From contig NZ_JAIWPE010000096.1 in assembly GCF_021028955.1 (NCBI RefSeq), forward strand, positions 248,001 to 312,000: 64,000 bases of DNA. The letters are read 5' to 3'. Below, in pieces: positions 40,191-49,114 of the stretch. Each line of letters starts with the position of its first letter. Within the stretch, counting starts at the first letter, position 1. A program made the position numbers and the translations under genes. The notes beneath the pieces were generated by a model. That model was not told where the DNA came from, made no database searches, and worked only from the letters and a program-made list of their open reading frames with translations. The DNA comes from Salipaludibacillus sp. CUR1. GTDB lineage: Bacteria > Bacillota > Bacilli > Bacillales > Salisediminibacteriaceae.

Positions 40191-41105
40191 TTAGTCACCG
40201 ATATGCTCAACTTCTGTTTCCAAGTCTATACCGTAATGAATACGAACCTGCTCTTTAATATAGTCTATCAAGGTTAGTATATCTTCTGCTGAAGCTTCAC
40301 CAGTATTTACTATAAAATTGGCGTGTTTTTCAGAGACTTGTGCCCCTCCGACCTTGTAACCTTTTAATCCTAACTCTTCAATTAGCCGGCCTGCATGCTC
40401 GGGTAAAGGATTACGGAACACACTTCCGCAGCAAGGGTCTTTCCAGGGCTGGGTCTCTTTCCGATAATTTTTATTTGTTTGTAACCTTTCGCGAATCTCA
40501 GCCGTATTTCCTTTTTTTAATTTGAATTCAGCTGATATGCAAATTCCGCCGTTTTTCTGTAAAACTGAGCTTCGGTAGGCAAACTTTAATTCTTTATTAC
40601 TCAGCCACCCGGATTCTCCATTAGGCATCAGCACATATGCTTTAGTTAAAATGGCTGAAATGTCTGATTTATGAGCTCCTGCATTCATAAAAACAGCCCC
40701 GCCAACAGAGCCCGGTATTCCGCCGGCAAATTCTAAGCCGGAATAGCCTTTCTTACTCATAATCGTAGCCAGTTTAATAAGAGAAAAACCTGCTCCGACA
40801 GAAATTAAATCACCTTCCTGTTTTAACGAAGCCAGTTTGTCTCCAAGCTTAATGACAACTCCCTTTATTCCCTTGTCAGACACGAGAATATTAGAACCTC
40901 TCCCGAGAATAAACCAGGGAAGCTCTTTTTCCTTAATAAAAGCCATAGAATGTTTGAGGCTTTCTTCTGAATCCGGCTCAATCATCAGAGCTGCCGGGCC
41001 GCCTATTTTCCAAGTTGTATGATTGTTCAATGGTTCATCGAATACAACTTTACAAGTAAAATTTTTCTCAACTTCATCTTTTAATTCCCGTAATGCCTTA
41101 TCCAT
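40191..41105 (-). CDS. murB: UDP-N-acetylenolpyruvoylglucosamine reductase
   Basis: 304 residues (B. subtilis 303). Makes UDP-MurNAc with NADPH and FAD. FAD-binding LGRGSNILVSD (about 73-83), GIPGSVGGAVFMNAG near 130, and the catalytic Ser region PCCGSVFRNP near 222. The ATG at 41105 overlaps the murG stop region (ATGGATAA). The in-frame ATG at 41120 lacks a ribosome site. Confidence 0.96.
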   Translation of the reverse strand: MDKALRELKDEVEKNFTCKVVFDEPLNNHTTWKIGGPAALMIEPDSEESLKHSMAFIKEKELPWFILGRGSNILVSDKGIKGVVIKLGDKLASLKQEGDLISVGAGFSLIKLATIMSKKGYSGLEFAGGIPGSVGGAVFMNAGAHKSDISAILTKAYVLMPNGESGWLSNKELKFAYRSSVLQKNGGICISAEFKLKKGNTAEIRERLQTNKNYRKETQPWKDPCCGSVFRNPLPEHAGRLIEELGLKGYKVGGAQVSEKHANFIVNTGEASAEDILTLIDYIKEQVRIHYGIDLETEVEHIGD

Positions 41106-42216
41106 TTTGTTTACCGCCATTTGTTAAAGATTTTATTATATCCTCAATATCTGCGGAAGCATCAGGTCTGCCGAGCTTAAGTGCCCCTTCTTTCATGCTG
41201 CTCCATTTACCGCTGTCAGTTAAAATGTCGTCAATTTCTTTAAACAGTCGGTCAGGGGCCATTTCACTTTCTAAAATTACTTTTGCAGCATTTTCTTTTT
41301 CTAAAGAGCGGGCATTTTTTTCCTGGTGATTATTAGTTACATACGGACTTGGAATAAGCACCGAAGGTAAGCCTAAAGCAGTAATTTCAGCCAGTGTTGT
41401 AGCTCCAGCTCTGGCTACCAGCAAATCAACTTCATTAAGTACAGCTGGCATATTATCGATATAAGGAACTGTAACAATACCGCTTACACCTGTTTCTTTA
41501 TCAATTTTTTCTTTAACTGTTTCATAATGAGCCTGCCCTGTTACATAAAGGCACTGATAATCTTTAGACTTCCACTGCTGTAAAGTTTCCATTACGGCAT
41601 CATTGATAGGTTTTGCTCCGCGGCTGCCCCCTACAATAAGGACAGTTTTAAGGGAGGGGTCAAGACCAAGTTCTTTAATCTTTGACTTCCCTGTCACTGT
41701 CCTTTGTTTTACTACTTCGCTCGCTCTCGGATTGCCGGTCATCACCACTTTTTCTTTTGGAAAAAAGTCAGCTGAATCAGGAAATGACAGGGCGATCTTT
41801 GTTACATACCGTGATAGAAATTTATTTGTCAGCCCCGGTACACTGTTTTGTTCGTGTATTATTGTAGGAATATTCTGCTTAGCCGCTGCAAAAACAACCG
41901 GACCACAGACGTATCCCCCGGTCCCTATAACCACATCCGGTTTGAATTCTTTAATATATTTTCTGGATTTTCTCACCGCGTTTATAAAACGCAAAATGGT
42001 TTTCACATTATCTAAAGATACTTTTCGTTTAAAGCCTGATATTTTGACCGTTTTAAATGGAATTCCTTCCTTAGGTACAATATTTGCTTCAAGGCCGTTT
42101 TCTGTACCAATATATAAACATTCAAGTGAATCATTTTGGTTTTTTAAATGATTGATAAAAGCGACAGCTGGGTAAATGTGTCCGCCAGTACCGCCGCCGG
42201 ATATTAAAACTTTCAT
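41098..42216 (-). CDS. murG: MurG, lipid II-forming GlcNAc transferase
   Basis: 372 residues, GT28 family. N-terminal GGGTGGHIYPAVAF loop, HEQNSVPGLTN, and donor-side GGSRGAKPIND plus ARAGATTLAE. Adds GlcNAc to lipid I at the inner membrane face. Strong TAGGAGG site. The 487-base upstream gap contains a terminator, so murG may begin a separate unit; TTGACT (42304-42309) and TAAAAT (42276-42281) are candidate elements with an abnormal 22-base spacer. Confidence 0.96.
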   Translation of the reverse strand: MKVLISGGGTGGHIYPAVAFINHLKNQNDSLECLYIGTENGLEANIVPKEGIPFKTVKISGFKRKVSLDNVKTILRFINAVRKSRKYIKEFKPDVVIGTGGYVCGPVVFAAAKQNIPTIIHEQNSVPGLTNKFLSRYVTKIALSFPDSADFFPKEKVVMTGNPRASEVVKQRTVTGKSKIKELGLDPSLKTVLIVGGSRGAKPINDAVMETLQQWKSKDYQCLYVTGQAHYETVKEKIDKETGVSGIVTVPYIDNMPAVLNEVDLLVARAGATTLAEITALGLPSVLIPSPYVTNNHQEKNARSLEKENAAKVILESEMAPDRLFKEIDDILTDSGKWSSMKEGALKLGRPDASADIEDIIKSLTNGGKQNG

Positions 42217-42703
42217 ATTTTCCTCCTAAATGATTTCCATTAATTAACAACGGAATCTTTTACTGTATCATTCCTATTTTAACCGAATATTAAAGGGATT
42301 TTAAGTCAATTATGGATGTTTTTAAACTTTTAAACAAAATAAAATTTTTTTTATAAGTCATTGATCTTTCCGGCACTTTTTTCTTCTTAAAGTTCATGCT
42401 TTGTTAAACTTCTGCAGCAAACTTTACCGGTAAACGAAGGCGGGGACACCCGGAGGATTAGCGCAGTCTGAATCCACCTTCCCGCAGCCCTCTTCGGGAA
42501 AGTCAGTTGAAGACAAAGGGATCCGTAAAAGTGTTCACCCTAGCTGAAAGCCAGCCCCTCAGAAAGCGCACGCTCTAATGACTAAAGTCACTGCTTCTAA
42601 CACAAAAGAACATCCGAAACAACATTCGTAAAAATTGTTTCGGATGTCTTAAAAGTCGCTATTCTTTTGTCTCAGTATCTATGACTGGTGCTACCTTAAC
42701 AAG
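42217..42703. other. 487-base intergenic region with no gene, spoVE-murG
   Basis: No gene is seen. The left part (42240-42360) is A/T-rich and should hold the murG promoter. The block 42403-42520 is GC-rich with several short dyads, including TTCCCG/CGGGAA near 42477-42500. The right part (42523-42680) resembles a block at 58979-59140 and contains the spoVE terminator (42610-42647). Confidence 0.7.
42610..42647 (-). terminator. Terminator of spoVE
   Basis: 13-bp stem ACATCCGAAACAA/TTGTTTCGGATGT with a 12-base loop, followed on the minus strand by TCTTTTG. It splits the dcw cluster between spoVE and murG. Confidence 0.75.
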
Positions 42704-43801
42704 TTACCGTATATGCCGGCTGATATTCAAGAGTACACCAATCGTCGTGAGCATTAAAGTAAGGGATGATCCTCCATAACTCAATAAAGGAAGTGTAATC
42801 CCTGTTACAGGCATGAGCCCTATCACTACTCCTATATTAATCATTACTTGTATTGCTATCATACCGATAATACCGGTAGCAAATAAGGTACCGAATAAAT
42901 CCGGAGCATGCAAGGCGATCCTTAACCCTCTCCACAACAGCACGGCAAAGCAGAGAAGAACGAACGTCCCGCCTACAAAACCGAGTTCTTCAGCCAGAAT
43001 AGCAAAAATAAAATCTGTCTGCGGTTCAGGCAAGTAAAAATACTTTTGACGGCTGTGCCCGAAACCCAATCCTAATATTCCACCTGGAGCGATAGCGAAT
43101 AATGATTGTATAATTTGAAATCCACTGCCCAGAGGATCTTGCCAAGGATCCAGAAATGAGGTGATCCGCTGAAGACGATAAGGGGCCGACACAATTAATC
43201 CAACAAAACCAATCGCCCCTATCCCGGCCAAAAACATAAAGTGGGAAATTCTGGCCCCTGCGACAAATATTATTAAAACACACGTAAAAACCATAACTGC
43301 CCCTGTGCCCAAGTCCGGCTGGAGCATAATAAGGCCAAAAGCAATAAAAACAAGAGACAAAACTGGCAGCAGGCCTTTTTTCCAGGAGGTAATATACTTC
43401 TGATTTTCTGAAACATACTTTGCTAAAAATAATATCATCGCAAGTTTCATAAATTCTGAAGGCTGTATCGAGAAAGCTCCTACTCCGAGCCAGCTTTGAG
43501 CTCCTCCCCTTACTAAGCCCACGCCGGGAATCAGAACGATAACAAGAAGGCCAAAACATATCCATAAAATAATATGAGCTATTTGTTTTAACCGCCAATA
43601 ATCCACTTGAACGGTTACAAACATAGCTGCCAGCCCCACACCTACAAAAATCAGCTGTCTTTTCAAAAAGAAATAGGGGTCCTGGAAACGGTATTCTGCC
43701 CAGACTGCGCTGGCACTGTAAACCATCATACTACCTATAATTACTAGAATTACAGTTACAACTACCAATATTAAATCAGGAGTCGTTCGGACTTTAGGCA
43801 A
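42704..43801 (-). CDS. spoVE: SpoVE, SEDS-family glycan polymerase
   Basis: 365 residues (B. subtilis SpoVE 366), about ten membrane helices. SEDS motifs: GGAQSWLGVGAFSIQPSEFMKL, LPEPQTDFIFA and the C-terminal GGSSLTLML. Polymerises lipid II; SpoVE acts with SpoVD in spore cortex synthesis. Placed between murD and murG, as in B. subtilis. FtsW cannot be excluded by sequence alone, but synteny favours SpoVE. Confidence 0.92.
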   Translation of the reverse strand: MPKVRTTPDLILVVVTVILVIIGSMMVYSASAVWAEYRFQDPYFFLKRQLIFVGVGLAAMFVTVQVDYWRLKQIAHIILWICFGLLVIVLIPGVGLVRGGAQSWLGVGAFSIQPSEFMKLAMILFLAKYVSENQKYITSWKKGLLPVLSLVFIAFGLIMLQPDLGTGAVMVFTCVLIIFVAGARISHFMFLAGIGAIGFVGLIVSAPYRLQRITSFLDPWQDPLGSGFQIIQSLFAIAPGGILGLGFGHSRQKYFYLPEPQTDFIFAILAEELGFVGGTFVLLCFAVLLWRGLRIALHAPDLFGTLFATGIIGMIAIQVMINIGVVIGLMPVTGITLPLLSYGGSSLTLMLTTIGVLLNISRHIR

Positions 43802-43877
43802 TAGAAAAACACCTCGATTCTTCTAACCCTGGAGGGTCTCTACTACCTATTCATATGTATGGCTTGGCCAATCATGA

Positions 43878-45242
43878 CTATTTTTGCTGCTTAATTAATT
43901 CAACTTGTTCTGTAAATGCTTTTCCGCGTTCCTCAAAAGTTTTAAACTGGTCCCACGAGGCACAGGCCGGAGATAACAGGATCACGTCCCCTTTATTTGA
44001 ACGGCTGTAGGCTTTAACAGTTGCTTCATTTAAAGTATCCACTGAGTCGACAGAAGGCACTCCGGACTGCCTGCCCGTTTCGGCAAGTTTGTCTTTTGTT
44101 TCGCCGTAAGTGATCAAGGCACTGACCTTTTCAGAAAGCAATGGTTTAAGCGCGTCAAAAGACAGTCCCCTGTCCAGACCGCCAGCGATTAAAACAACAG
44201 GCTGATTAAATGCCTTTAATGCTGTAATTGTCGCCGGTACATTCGTTGCTTTCGAATTATTATAAACCTTGCGCCCCTCTAAATCACCAATAAATTGAAG
44301 CCGGTGTTCCACGCCTTCAAACGTCTTTAAGACATGCCTGATTTGCTCTATGTCTGCTCCGCCCAAAATTGCAGCAGCAGCCGCAGCTAGGGCGTTTGCC
44401 ACATTATGATCCCCGGGAAGAGACATGTCTTTAGCCTGAATTAGTTTTTCATTAAAAACAGTCAGCCATCCTTCTGAAAGGCAAGCCCCGTTTTCCAGGT
44501 TTTTTTCTACAGAAAAAGGGATTAACTGTGCTTTTGCACCTTTAACAACCTTCGATACAAGAGGGTCATCCGCATTGTAAATGAGGTAATCTCCGCTCGT
44601 CTGGTTGCGGAAAATATGAGATTTAGCTTCAATATAGTCATCCATAGACCCGTGGTAATCCAGATGGGCTTCTACAAAATTTAAAAGTACGGCAATTTTA
44701 GGCGCAAATGTTTCTGTGCCCATAAGCTGAAAACTGGACAATTCCACGACCATTTCGTCCTTAGAGGTTGCCTCTCTCGCCACTTTGCATGCAACTTTGC
44801 CGATATTTCCTGCTATTAATGGATTTCGCTGGCCTCCTTTAAGCATTTCGCCAACGTAAGTCGTCGTCGTTGTTTTACCGTTGGAGCCGGTGATCCCAAT
44901 TATTTCCGCCTCTGAAATTAAATAAGCCAGTTCTACTTCAGTGTAGACAGGGATATTCAGCCCTTCAGCTTTTGCAACTAAAGGGTGGTCGTAACGGACT
45001 CCCGGGTTTTTAACTAAATAATCCAGTTCTTCTGAGACAAGTTCTTCAGGATGGGAGCCGCAAACTACTTCGACACCTTCTTTTTTGAGCTCTTTTGCCT
45101 GCTCATTTTCCTCATAAGGTTTCCGGTCATTAACTGTCACCAGAGCACCCAGGTGATTCAGCAATTTTGCGGCTTCGGTACCGCTCTTTGCCAACCCGAG
45201 TACGAGCACTTTTTTATCTTTAAATTTATTAACTATTTTCAT
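43878..45242 (-). CDS. murD: UDP-MurNAc-L-alanine:D-glutamate ligase
   Basis: 454 residues (B. subtilis 451). Intact Mur ligase P-loop [12 protein letters not shown] (about 114-125), Glu in ELSSFQLMG, His/Lys region [12 protein letters not shown] and DRGLSFDAL near the C-terminus. Adds D-Glu. The ATG at 45242 overlaps the mraY stop (ATGA); the extension to 45320 lies inside mraY and is rejected. Its intact P-loop contrasts with the MurF-like gene. Confidence 0.97.
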   Translation of the reverse strand: MKIVNKFKDKKVLVLGLAKSGTEAAKLLNHLGALVTVNDRKPYEENEQAKELKKEGVEVVCGSHPEELVSEELDYLVKNPGVRYDHPLVAKAEGLNIPVYTEVELAYLISEAEIIGITGSNGKTTTTTYVGEMLKGGQRNPLIAGNIGKVACKVAREATSKDEMVVELSSFQLMGTETFAPKIAVLLNFVEAHLDYHGSMDDYIEAKSHIFRNQTSGDYLIYNADDPLVSKVVKGAKAQLIPFSVEKNLENGACLSEGWLTVFNEKLIQAKDMSLPGDHNVANALAAAAAAILGGADIEQIRHVLKTFEGVEHRLQFIGDLEGRKVYNNSKATNVPATITALKAFNQPVVLIAGGLDRGLSFDALKPLLSEKVSALITYGETKDKLAETGRQSGVPSVDSVDTLNEATVKAYSRSNKGDVILLSPACASWDQFKTFEERGKAFTEQVELIKQQK

Positions 45243-46216
45243 GACATCCACACCTCTAAATAAACGCCTGTAAAGGCAAATAAAATTCCTACCAGCCAGA
45301 AGGTCACTACAACCCGCCATTCACTCCAGCCCGAAAGCTCGTAATGATGGTGAAGAGGACTCATCTTAAATACTCTTTTTCCAGTCGTTTTGAATGATAT
45401 AACCTGGATAATAACAGATAATGTTTCGATAACAAACACGCCGCCTATCACTACCAGTAATAATTCCATTTTAGTCAGGATAGCAATCATCGCGAGAGCA
45501 CCGCCTAATGCCAGTGATCCCGTATCCCCCATAAATACTTTCGCCGGGTGAGCGTTAAACACAAGGAAACCAAGAACAGCACCCACTACAGCAATAGAAA
45601 ACAATGATACTGTAAGCATTCCCGTAAAATAAGCGAGTATAGCGAAAGCTCCAAAAGCTACGGCAGCTGTCCCTGCAACTAACCCATCCAGTCCGTCAGT
45701 CAGGTTAACCGCGTTACTGGCTCCGACCAGCATAACAATAATCAGCGGAAGGTACAGCCAGCCCACATCCAACGCTAATCCTGTTCCAGGAATATGTACT
45801 TCGGTAGAAATGCCCGACTGAAGCAAAACGACATACACAACGGCTGAAATAGCAACCTGGCCTAGAAATTTCTGTTTTGACGTTAAACCGAGGTTTCTTT
45901 TCTTTACTACTTTTATATAGTCGTCGAGAAAGCCCAGCAGTCCAAACCCGACTGTTACTAACAGCAATAGCAAGATCTCCACTCCAATAGTGTGGAATTG
46001 CCCTGCCATTATCAGAGAAGAAACGACAATCGATAAAATGATCATAAGGCCGCCCATCGTTGGGGTACCTGTTTTCTTCTGGTGGGATTTCGGGCCTTCA
46101 TCCCTGATACTTTGACCAAACTTTAATTTTCTTAAAAATGGAATGAGAAACGGTGAAAGAAACACCGTTAATAAAAAAGCTAAAAGTAATGTAAATAATA
46201 ATCCTTGTTCCAACAT
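45239..46216 (-). CDS. mraY: MraY, phospho-MurNAc-pentapeptide translocase
   Basis: 325 residues (B. subtilis 324), ten membrane helices. Catalytic DD motif in [27 protein letters not shown] and the HHHYELSGW loop. Forms lipid I on the membrane. It follows the MurF-like gene by 15 bases. Confidence 0.97.
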   Translation of the reverse strand: MLEQGLLFTLLLAFLLTVFLSPFLIPFLRKLKFGQSIRDEGPKSHQKKTGTPTMGGLMIILSIVVSSLIMAGQFHTIGVEILLLLLVTVGFGLLGFLDDYIKVVKKRNLGLTSKQKFLGQVAISAVVYVVLLQSGISTEVHIPGTGLALDVGWLYLPLIIVMLVGASNAVNLTDGLDGLVAGTAAVAFGAFAILAYFTGMLTVSLFSIAVVGAVLGFLVFNAHPAKVFMGDTGSLALGGALAMIAILTKMELLLVVIGGVFVIETLSVIIQVISFKTTGKRVFKMSPLHHHYELSGWSEWRVVVTFWLVGILFAFTGVYLEVWMS

Positions 46217-46231
46217 GAAAGGAACTCCTTT

Positions 46232-47587
46232 CTAACGACTATTCAATTCTTCTATAATCTGCTCCAATAATTCTCTGTTTGCGCCCCTGTATAATGCGAG
46301 GCTCGAACTTTCTATCAGTTCTTTAAACATATTAACCGCTTTTCCATGAGTAGCAAAGTGTTTGCTGTTTATCTGATCATTGCCTTTTCTCTTTAATGCT
46401 TCTTTTACCCAAAACGCTTTTTCTCCTATTGTAATCACATCAGTGACAGGCAGTGCGACCTGGGAAGCAAATACTTCGTGTAAGGTTTTATCCTGCGGGG
46501 CAGCCTGAAAACCTTCATCTACAATTAAGACTCTTCTGCTGAACGTATGCATGTGCTTTAACATACCTAACGAAAATTCTAAATCACTTTCTTCCACATC
46601 TGTATGATCAAACAGGATAACTGAGCTGAAAGATGTTTCTACAGCATCTAAAGACACATCTTCCATAGTCAGATTTGATAATGACCGCTGAATCTGTTCA
46701 GCCCCAATCCCCAGGTGAATAGCAGCAGCAACTGCAGCAACTACAGGTTTTACATGCCCGCTCAATAAAACCGGTACATTAAAATCAATCATGACTCCTT
46801 CTAACTGAAAAACACACTCTTGTCCGGCTGTTTCTTTACTGCTGATTTGAAAAATATTATGTTCTCCAAATCCGTAGGTCGACACATCCGTTTTCCATTC
46901 TCGGTTTGAAAAGGAAGTGTCTCCTTCTGCAATAATGGTGCCTGTTGCTTTCATACCTTCTTCAATACACGCTGCATAGGCAGGATATTTAATCTCTCTT
47001 ACGCTGTCTGCAAAACAGACCAGTGAAAAAGCAGGCTGAAGCAGGTTACTTATATGACAGACTGTCTCTTCAGATTTGTCATTGACATCACATATAATAA
47101 TGTCACTTTCAAGGGGCATGGATAGCACCGTTTCATACACACTCATCTCATTATCTGCAGAATGCTTTGCTTCATGGACTTTATATGATCCCGAGAGAAC
47201 CTTGCTTAACACTTTCTTAGCTACAAGCCTTGAATAATCTCCAGTAACAGCTACCGAAACCGCGTCCACTTCCTTCAAGTACCCGTCGGCCAGCCTGCGG
47301 ACAGCTTTCAGCGGGTCATCTGTATATAAAACAGGAAAATCATCTGGTACCGTACTCGGAAGCTCGATTCCTTTTTTCCAGAAGGAAGCAGCCGCACCGC
47401 ATTCCATAGCCGCTTCAATAAACTGATGTCCGTCATAGAACTCCCCCTGAACCGGAACGTAAATTTGCCCGCTCTGAATAGAGTTGGAGTCTGCCGACAC
47501 ACCTGTAGCGGTAAAAGTAATAGGAAAGCGGCCTTTCACTTCATCACAAACTGATTTTATAAGCTGATAATCAATATGACCATACAT
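46232..47587 (-). CDS. MurF-like protein lacking Mur-ligase catalytic motifs (probable pseudoenzyme)
   Basis: 451 residues, MurF length. The N-terminal Mur domain is recognisable (GVSADSNSIQSGQIYVPVQG, DGHQFIEAAMECGAAA). The P-loop, TGSNGKT in active enzymes, reads TGDYSRL (residues 115-121), so the phosphate-binding Lys and Gly are gone. The EMG motif is CDVND (166-170), the His and carbamylated-Lys motifs are absent, the NALAA motif is KPVVAA (280-285), DSYNANP is DHTDVEE (327-333), and the C-terminal VKGSR is LYRGAN (432-437). The frame is intact and follows murE by one base, so it is probably expressed. In B. subtilis murF lies next to ddl, not here. An active murF is expected elsewhere. 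It may be a structural partner of MurE or MraY (inference). Confidence 0.85.
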   Translation of the reverse strand: MYGHIDYQLIKSVCDEVKGRFPITFTATGVSADSNSIQSGQIYVPVQGEFYDGHQFIEAAMECGAAASFWKKGIELPSTVPDDFPVLYTDDPLKAVRRLADGYLKEVDAVSVAVTGDYSRLVAKKVLSKVLSGSYKVHEAKHSADNEMSVYETVLSMPLESDIIICDVNDKSEETVCHISNLLQPAFSLVCFADSVREIKYPAYAACIEEGMKATGTIIAEGDTSFSNREWKTDVSTYGFGEHNIFQISSKETAGQECVFQLEGVMIDFNVPVLLSGHVKPVVAAVAAAIHLGIGAEQIQRSLSNLTMEDVSLDAVETSFSSVILFDHTDVEESDLEFSLGMLKHMHTFSRRVLIVDEGFQAAPQDKTLHEVFASQVALPVTDVITIGEKAFWVKEALKRKGNDQINSKHFATHGKAVNMFKELIESSSLALYRGANRELLEQIIEELNSR

Positions 47588-47588
47588 G

Positions 47589-49055
47589 CTAATACCTCTC
47601 CTTTAAGGCTTCTTTAGCGACGAGCCGATCATCAAAATCAAATGTCTGGTCTCCTATAATCTGATAAGTTTCATGCCCTTTTCCAGCAATTAAAATCACT
47701 TCATCCTCTTCAGCATTTTTTATTGCCTCAAATATGGCTTCTTTCCGGCTTAAAATTATACTGTAATTATTATGAGCCATTCCGCTTTTCATTTCATTTA
47801 ATATCTCTTCAGGATCTTCAGAGCGCGGATTATCCGAAGTCAAATAGACATAATCTGAAAGCTTTTCAGCGATGGCTGCCATTTTAGGACGCTTCGTACG
47901 GTCCCTGTCTCCGCCGCAGCCTACCACTACTGATACTTTTCCCTTTGCAAAATCTCTGACCGTTTCCAATACGTTTTCCAGGCTGTCTGGCGTATGAGCG
48001 TAATCAACAATAACATGAACAGGCGCGTCTGTGTCTACTTTTTCGAATCTGCCGGCTACCCCTTGTATTCCAGCCAGGCTTTCCTGAATCGTCTGGAGCG
48101 GAACACCTGAGGCGTACGAAGCGGCAGCGGCAGCAAGGGCATTATATACCGAGAAACGACCGGTCATCTTTAATTGCACCGGATATACTCCATTACCCAC
48201 ACACAGCTGAAAATCTGTACCGGATTCGTGAATATTGACTTCAGTTGCACGGAAATCTGCTTTTTCGTCCATCCCGTAAGTAATGATGGGAACAGCTGTC
48301 ATTGTTTCAATTAGATCAAAGTATGGATCATCTATATTTAATACGGCGATATTCTGATGGTTCTCTTTATAGACATTACCGAGCTGAGAAAACAATAACC
48401 CTTTTGCCCGGGCATAATTATCCATTGTTTTATGGTAATCCAAATGATCCTGAGTTAAGTTAGTGAAAACACCCACATTAAAATCCACCCCGTGGACCCT
48501 TCCAAGCTCCAATGCATGGGAGGAGACTTCCATCGTAACAGCTTCTACTCCTTCAGTCGCCATATCAGAAAAAGCTTTATGGAGTGTTAAAGCATCAGGT
48601 GTTGTGTTCTTAACTTCAATTTCTTTATTTTTATATTTCATATACATTGTACCGATAATGCTGGTTTCCATTGCATAATCGCTCAAAATCCTGTGGATGA
48701 GGTGAGTGGTTGTCGTTTTTCCGTTTGTACCTGTCACACCGATCATATGCATTGCTGAACTTGGCAGCCGATAGAAATGTGCAGCCATAATTGCCATCGC
48801 CCGTTTACTGTCCCTGACGATAATCATCGGAACATTGACAGGGAGTTCCTTCTCCGCCACTACTGCTGCCGCTCCTGCCTCAACGGCTTTAGCGGCAAAA
48901 TCATGGCCATCCACAGTGAAACCTTCAATACAAAAAAATAAGTCGCCTTTTTTAACTTCTCTGTTATCCATCGCAAGATCATTTATGGTTGGATTGCTTT
49001 TTCCTATAAACTTATACGCCGGTAAACAGCCGGCAATTTCTTTCAGTTCAAACAT
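47589..49055 (-). CDS. murE: UDP-MurNAc-tripeptide synthetase, meso-diaminopimelate type
   Basis: 488 residues. P-loop GVTGTNGKTTTTHL (about 105-118), carbamylated-Lys region YARAKGLLFSQ, and the DNPR motif (TSDNPRSEDP) that reads meso-diaminopimelate rather than lysine. Adds the third residue of the stem peptide. The intact motifs contrast with the next gene. Confidence 0.97.
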   Translation of the reverse strand: MFELKEIAGCLPAYKFIGKSNPTINDLAMDNREVKKGDLFFCIEGFTVDGHDFAAKAVEAGAAAVVAEKELPVNVPMIIVRDSKRAMAIMAAHFYRLPSSAMHMIGVTGTNGKTTTTHLIHRILSDYAMETSIIGTMYMKYKNKEIEVKNTTPDALTLHKAFSDMATEGVEAVTMEVSSHALELGRVHGVDFNVGVFTNLTQDHLDYHKTMDNYARAKGLLFSQLGNVYKENHQNIAVLNIDDPYFDLIETMTAVPIITYGMDEKADFRATEVNIHESGTDFQLCVGNGVYPVQLKMTGRFSVYNALAAAAASYASGVPLQTIQESLAGIQGVAGRFEKVDTDAPVHVIVDYAHTPDSLENVLETVRDFAKGKVSVVVGCGGDRDRTKRPKMAAIAEKLSDYVYLTSDNPRSEDPEEILNEMKSGMAHNNYSIILSRKEAIFEAIKNAEEDEVILIAGKGHETYQIIGDQTFDFDDRLVAKEALKERY

Positions 49056-49114
49056 GTCTATCCCTCTTTCACTTAAACAGCTTCTAAATTAAACTCACAT
49101 ACCTCTGTTATATT

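Noticed and set aside
41603-42151. 182-codon plus-strand frame
   Set aside because: Antisense to murG, no domain motif.
43026-43598. 190-codon minus-strand frame in spoVE
   Set aside because: Shifted frame of spoVE; the real frame is complete and has all SEDS motifs.
46232-47587. Idea that the MurF-like gene is a frameshifted or decayed murF
   Set aside because: The frame is whole, the length is right, and N-terminal and C-terminal fold motifs are in register; the losses are substitutions rather than indels.
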